Below are positions 61,865 through 64,000 of a DNA stretch of 64,000 nucleotides, in pieces; the first letter of the stretch is position 1, and every line of letters begins with the position of its first letter. The stretch lies in NCBI GenBank assembly GCA_003605085.1, contig QZKD01000031.1:1-64000 (forward strand), given 5' to 3'. Under the pieces are notes generated by a model. The model saw only the letters and a list, made by a program, of their open reading frames with translations. It was not told where the DNA came from and ran no database searches. The DNA is from Acholeplasma sp. GTDB taxonomy: Bacteria > Bacillota_I > Bacilli_A > Acholeplasmatales > Acholeplasmataceae. A program made the position numbers and the translations under genes.

Positions 61865-64000
61865 ATGGATAAACTACAATTCACCCCCATGATGCAACAA
61901 TACTTAACCATCAAAGAAGACTACGCGGACGCGTTAGTCTTTTTTCGATTAGGTGACTTTTATGAAATGTTTTTTGATGATGCCATTTTGGCAGCCAAAG
62001 TCTTAGAAATTGCACTCACTTCAAGGGATGCTGGACAGAAAGTTCCCATGTGTGGTGTACCTTTTCATTCGGTGAAACCCTATATTCAAAAGTTGATTGA
62101 AAAGGGTTTTAAAATCGCCATCGTCGAGCAGGTTACAGAGCCTGGCAAGGGATTAGTCAAACGTGAAGTTGTACGTTTAGTGACTCCTGGTACGATTCTT
62201 GAAGAAGGTATTTTGGATGCGAAAACCAATAACTTTATTGGAAGTTTACTTTTAACAGAAGAAGGATATATCTTATCCTATATCGATATTTCAACAGGAG
62301 AAGCTTTTCAAGCTGTAGGTTTAGATAAATCTCGCGCCCAGGATCTCATTTTTAGTTTAGATATGCGTGAGATCGTCCTCCCCCCTCATTTCGATCATAA
62401 CTTTGTTGAAAAACTGACACAAACTGACCGTCTTGTCTCATTTTCTGATCAATACAACATCCTTGATCATCAAGCCATGCAGGGACTATCCAAAGAACAA
62501 CGTCGGGCTGCTTCTCATTTACTTCATTATCTTGTTTCTACTCAAAAGCAGATGATTGCTCATTTACTTCCCTTTTCGATTATCCATGAAGAAGGACATA
62601 TGCGCCTTGATTACCGCGTCAAGCGTCACTTAGAGATTGACGAATCGAATACGAATCAAGCTCAAACAACACTTCTACACTGGTTAAATCACTGTGAAAC
62701 TGCAATGGGCTCACGCTTACTCAAATCATTTGTGAATCATCCTTTGGATGACATGGATGCCCTCAATCATCGCTATGATTTAATCGATGCCTTTTCACTC
62801 TACCAACCAAGAGATGCTGTCAAAGGTCACCTTTCTTATATCTATGACATCAACCGAATCGTCGGAAGAGTCGCTTTCAACTCAGTCAATGCTCGAGATC
62901 TCGAACAGTTGAAAGACACACTCAAACATGTTCCAGAATTAAAAGATGCACTTAGACTTTATCATCAACCCATGATTGATGAACTCATTGATTCCATGGA
63001 TGCGCATGAATCCTTGTGTATTTTCTTAGACCAAGCGATTCACCCAGAACCACCCATTGGATTAAAGGATGGGGGAATCATTCGTGAAGGATTTAATCAA
63101 AAACTCGATGAGTTAAGAGATGTTGATCTTCATGGACAGACTTGGCTATCTGAATTTGAATCCAATGAACGCGATAAGACAGGCATAAAAAACCTTCGCG
63201 TAGGTTATAATCGTGTCTTTGGATATTATATTGAGGTATCTAAGGGAAATAGTCAATTTGTCAAAGATGAATTTGGTTATGAAAGAAAACAAACTCTTGC
63301 CAATTCTGAACGCTATATCACACCTGAACTTAAGGTAAAAGAAGACGATCTTCTTCATGCGAAAGAAAGATCCATTGAGCTTGAATATGAACTTTTTAAA
63401 GAAGTACGTGACTATGTGATGAACTTTACAGTTAGCCTTCAAGAACTTGCTAACAAGATTGCTGAAGTCGATGTTTTCTTGAATTTAGCGATTCTTTCTG
63501 AAAAATATCGTTATGTGCGTCCCAAGCTTCACCATTCACGTGAGGTGACGATTATTAAAGGGCGTCATCCTGTCGTTGAAAAGTTCACACAATTCGTCGA
63601 AAACGATGTCATCATGAAAGAGGGCGAAATATTTTTAATTACCGGACCCAATATGAGTGGGAAATCAACTTATATGCGTATGTTTGCAGTGATGGTCTAC
63701 ATGGCACAAATTGGTTGTTTTGTACCTGCAGAAAAAGCACATTTACCCCTTTATGATGCCATTTATACACGGATTGGCTCATCTGATGATCTATCTGGGG
63801 GGAAATCGACTTTTATGGTTGAAATGGTAGAATCCAACGAAGCATTAACCAAGGCAACCCAACGCTCACTCATTTTATTCGATGAAATTGGTCGTGGAAC
63901 AGCAACTTATGATGGTATGGCACTGGCTCAAGGAATGATAGAGTATATTCATGAAGTCATTGGAGCACAAACCTTGTTTTCCACGCATTATCATGAACTC
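61865..64000 (+). CDS. mutS: DNA mismatch repair protein MutS (3' end beyond the window)
   Basis: The first 712 codons are present and open to the window end. The mismatch-binding motif is intact (FFRLGDFYEMFFDDA, with the Phe-x-Glu of GDFYEMF). Further on are VEQVTEP, the connector and lever domains, the Walker A loop ITGPNMSGKSTYMR and LFDEIGRGTATYDG, and the last residues read FSTHYHEL. The protein recognises mismatches and recruits MutL. A ribosome-binding AAGGGG precedes the ATG. The reading frame was followed directly from the sequence. Confidence 0.97.
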   Translation, partial: MDKLQFTPMMQQYLTIKEDYADALVFFRLGDFYEMFFDDAILAAKVLEIALTSRDAGQKVPMCGVPFHSVKPYIQKLIEKGFKIAIVEQVTEPGKGLVKREVVRLVTPGTILEEGILDAKTNNFIGSLLLTEEGYILSYIDISTGEAFQAVGLDKSRAQDLIFSLDMREIVLPPHFDHNFVEKLTQTDRLVSFSDQYNILDHQAMQGLSKEQRRAASHLLHYLVSTQKQMIAHLLPFSIIHEEGHMRLDYRVKRHLEIDESNTNQAQTTLLHWLNHCETAMGSRLLKSFVNHPLDDMDALNHRYDLIDAFSLYQPRDAVKGHLSYIYDINRIVGRVAFNSVNARDLEQLKDTLKHVPELKDALRLYHQPMIDELIDSMDAHESLCIFLDQAIHPEPPIGLKDGGIIREGFNQKLDELRDVDLHGQTWLSEFESNERDKTGIKNLRVGYNRVFGYYIEVSKGNSQFVKDEFGYERKQTLANSERYITPELKVKEDDLLHAKERSIELEYELFKEVRDYVMNFTVSLQELANKIAEVDVFLNLAILSEKYRYVRPKLHHSREVTIIKGRHPVVEKFTQFVENDVIMKEGEIFLITGPNMSGKSTYMRMFAVMVYMAQIGCFVPAEKAHLPLYDAIYTRIGSSDDLSGGKSTFMVEMVESNEALTKATQRSLILFDEIGRGTATYDGMALAQGMIEYIHEVIGAQTLFSTHYHEL

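Noticed and set aside
1-64000. TGA read as tryptophan (mycoplasma code)
   Set aside because: Conserved proteins have TGG at tryptophan positions and end at TGA, for example smpB, alaS and comEC.
1-64000. CRISPR arrays, prophage, tRNA or rRNA genes
   Set aside because: No regular spaced repeats, phage genes, cloverleaf sequences or rRNA stretches were noticed by reading; a computed search could still find a short tRNA.

Overview
The window looks like chromosome from a wall-less Firmicutes relative of the Acholeplasma type (class Mollicutes, standard genetic code). TGA is used as a stop (smpB, alaS, comEC and others) and TGG for tryptophan, so this is not a Mycoplasma/Spiroplasma code-4 genome. 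The base composition is AT-rich by eye. The housekeeping blocks follow Bacillus subtilis gene order, but several wall- or spore-linked members of those blocks are missing (mltG, pbpX, spoVS, cotE). The species cannot be named from sequence alone.

Region 1 (1-30.2 kb) is accessory carbohydrate metabolism. An ion-transporter gene and a sugar isomerase-like gene lead into a tight eight-gene operon (2.4-16.6 kb). It encodes a lipoprotein solute-binding protein with two Ig-like domains, a large membrane-anchored binding protein, two ABC permeases, an NHL/TPR/Yip1 membrane protein, a DUF5696-like exported protein, a fused two-domain ABC permease and a lipoprotein glycoamylase-fold (PF10091) hydrolase. 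A LacI regulator and a GH35 enzyme follow. A second operon (20.0-30.1 kb) encodes a cytoplasmic PF10091 paralogue, a GH13 alpha-glucosidase, a second LacI regulator, a CE7 esterase, a GH3 beta-glucosidase and a 1095-residue GH94 phosphorylase of 1,2-beta-oligoglucan phosphorylase size. The combination of PF10091 (GH144-like), GH94 of that size, GH3, GH35 and an ABC importer is best explained as a locus for beta-1,2-glucan (sophoro-oligosaccharide) capture and phosphorolysis. GAAACGTTT(C/A) operator palindromes sit at both operon promoters.

Region 2 (30.2-49.9 kb) is housekeeping: rnr-smpB, a patatin, PAP2 and GNAT run, then a T-box-controlled alaS followed by ruvX, a DUF1292 gene, trmR, two U32 genes (tRNA 5-methoxyuridine pathway), a zinc metallopeptidase and greA. 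After these come yqeG-yqeH-yqeK-rsfS-yqeM, comEA-comEC, holA, a DnaQ-type exonuclease and convergent rpsT.

Region 3 (49.9-64 kb) is the pgsA-recA-rny-ymdB-miaB-ricA-mutS block. An insert lies between recA and rny: a B12-binding protein coupled to an ABC transporter, a TspO-like membrane protein and an unknown membrane-anchored protein. A protein with SAP-like motifs and a C-terminal membrane anchor lies just before mutS, which runs off the window edge.

No rRNA, tRNA, CRISPR array, intact insertion sequence or prophage was seen. The only structured RNA recognised is the alaS T-box leader.
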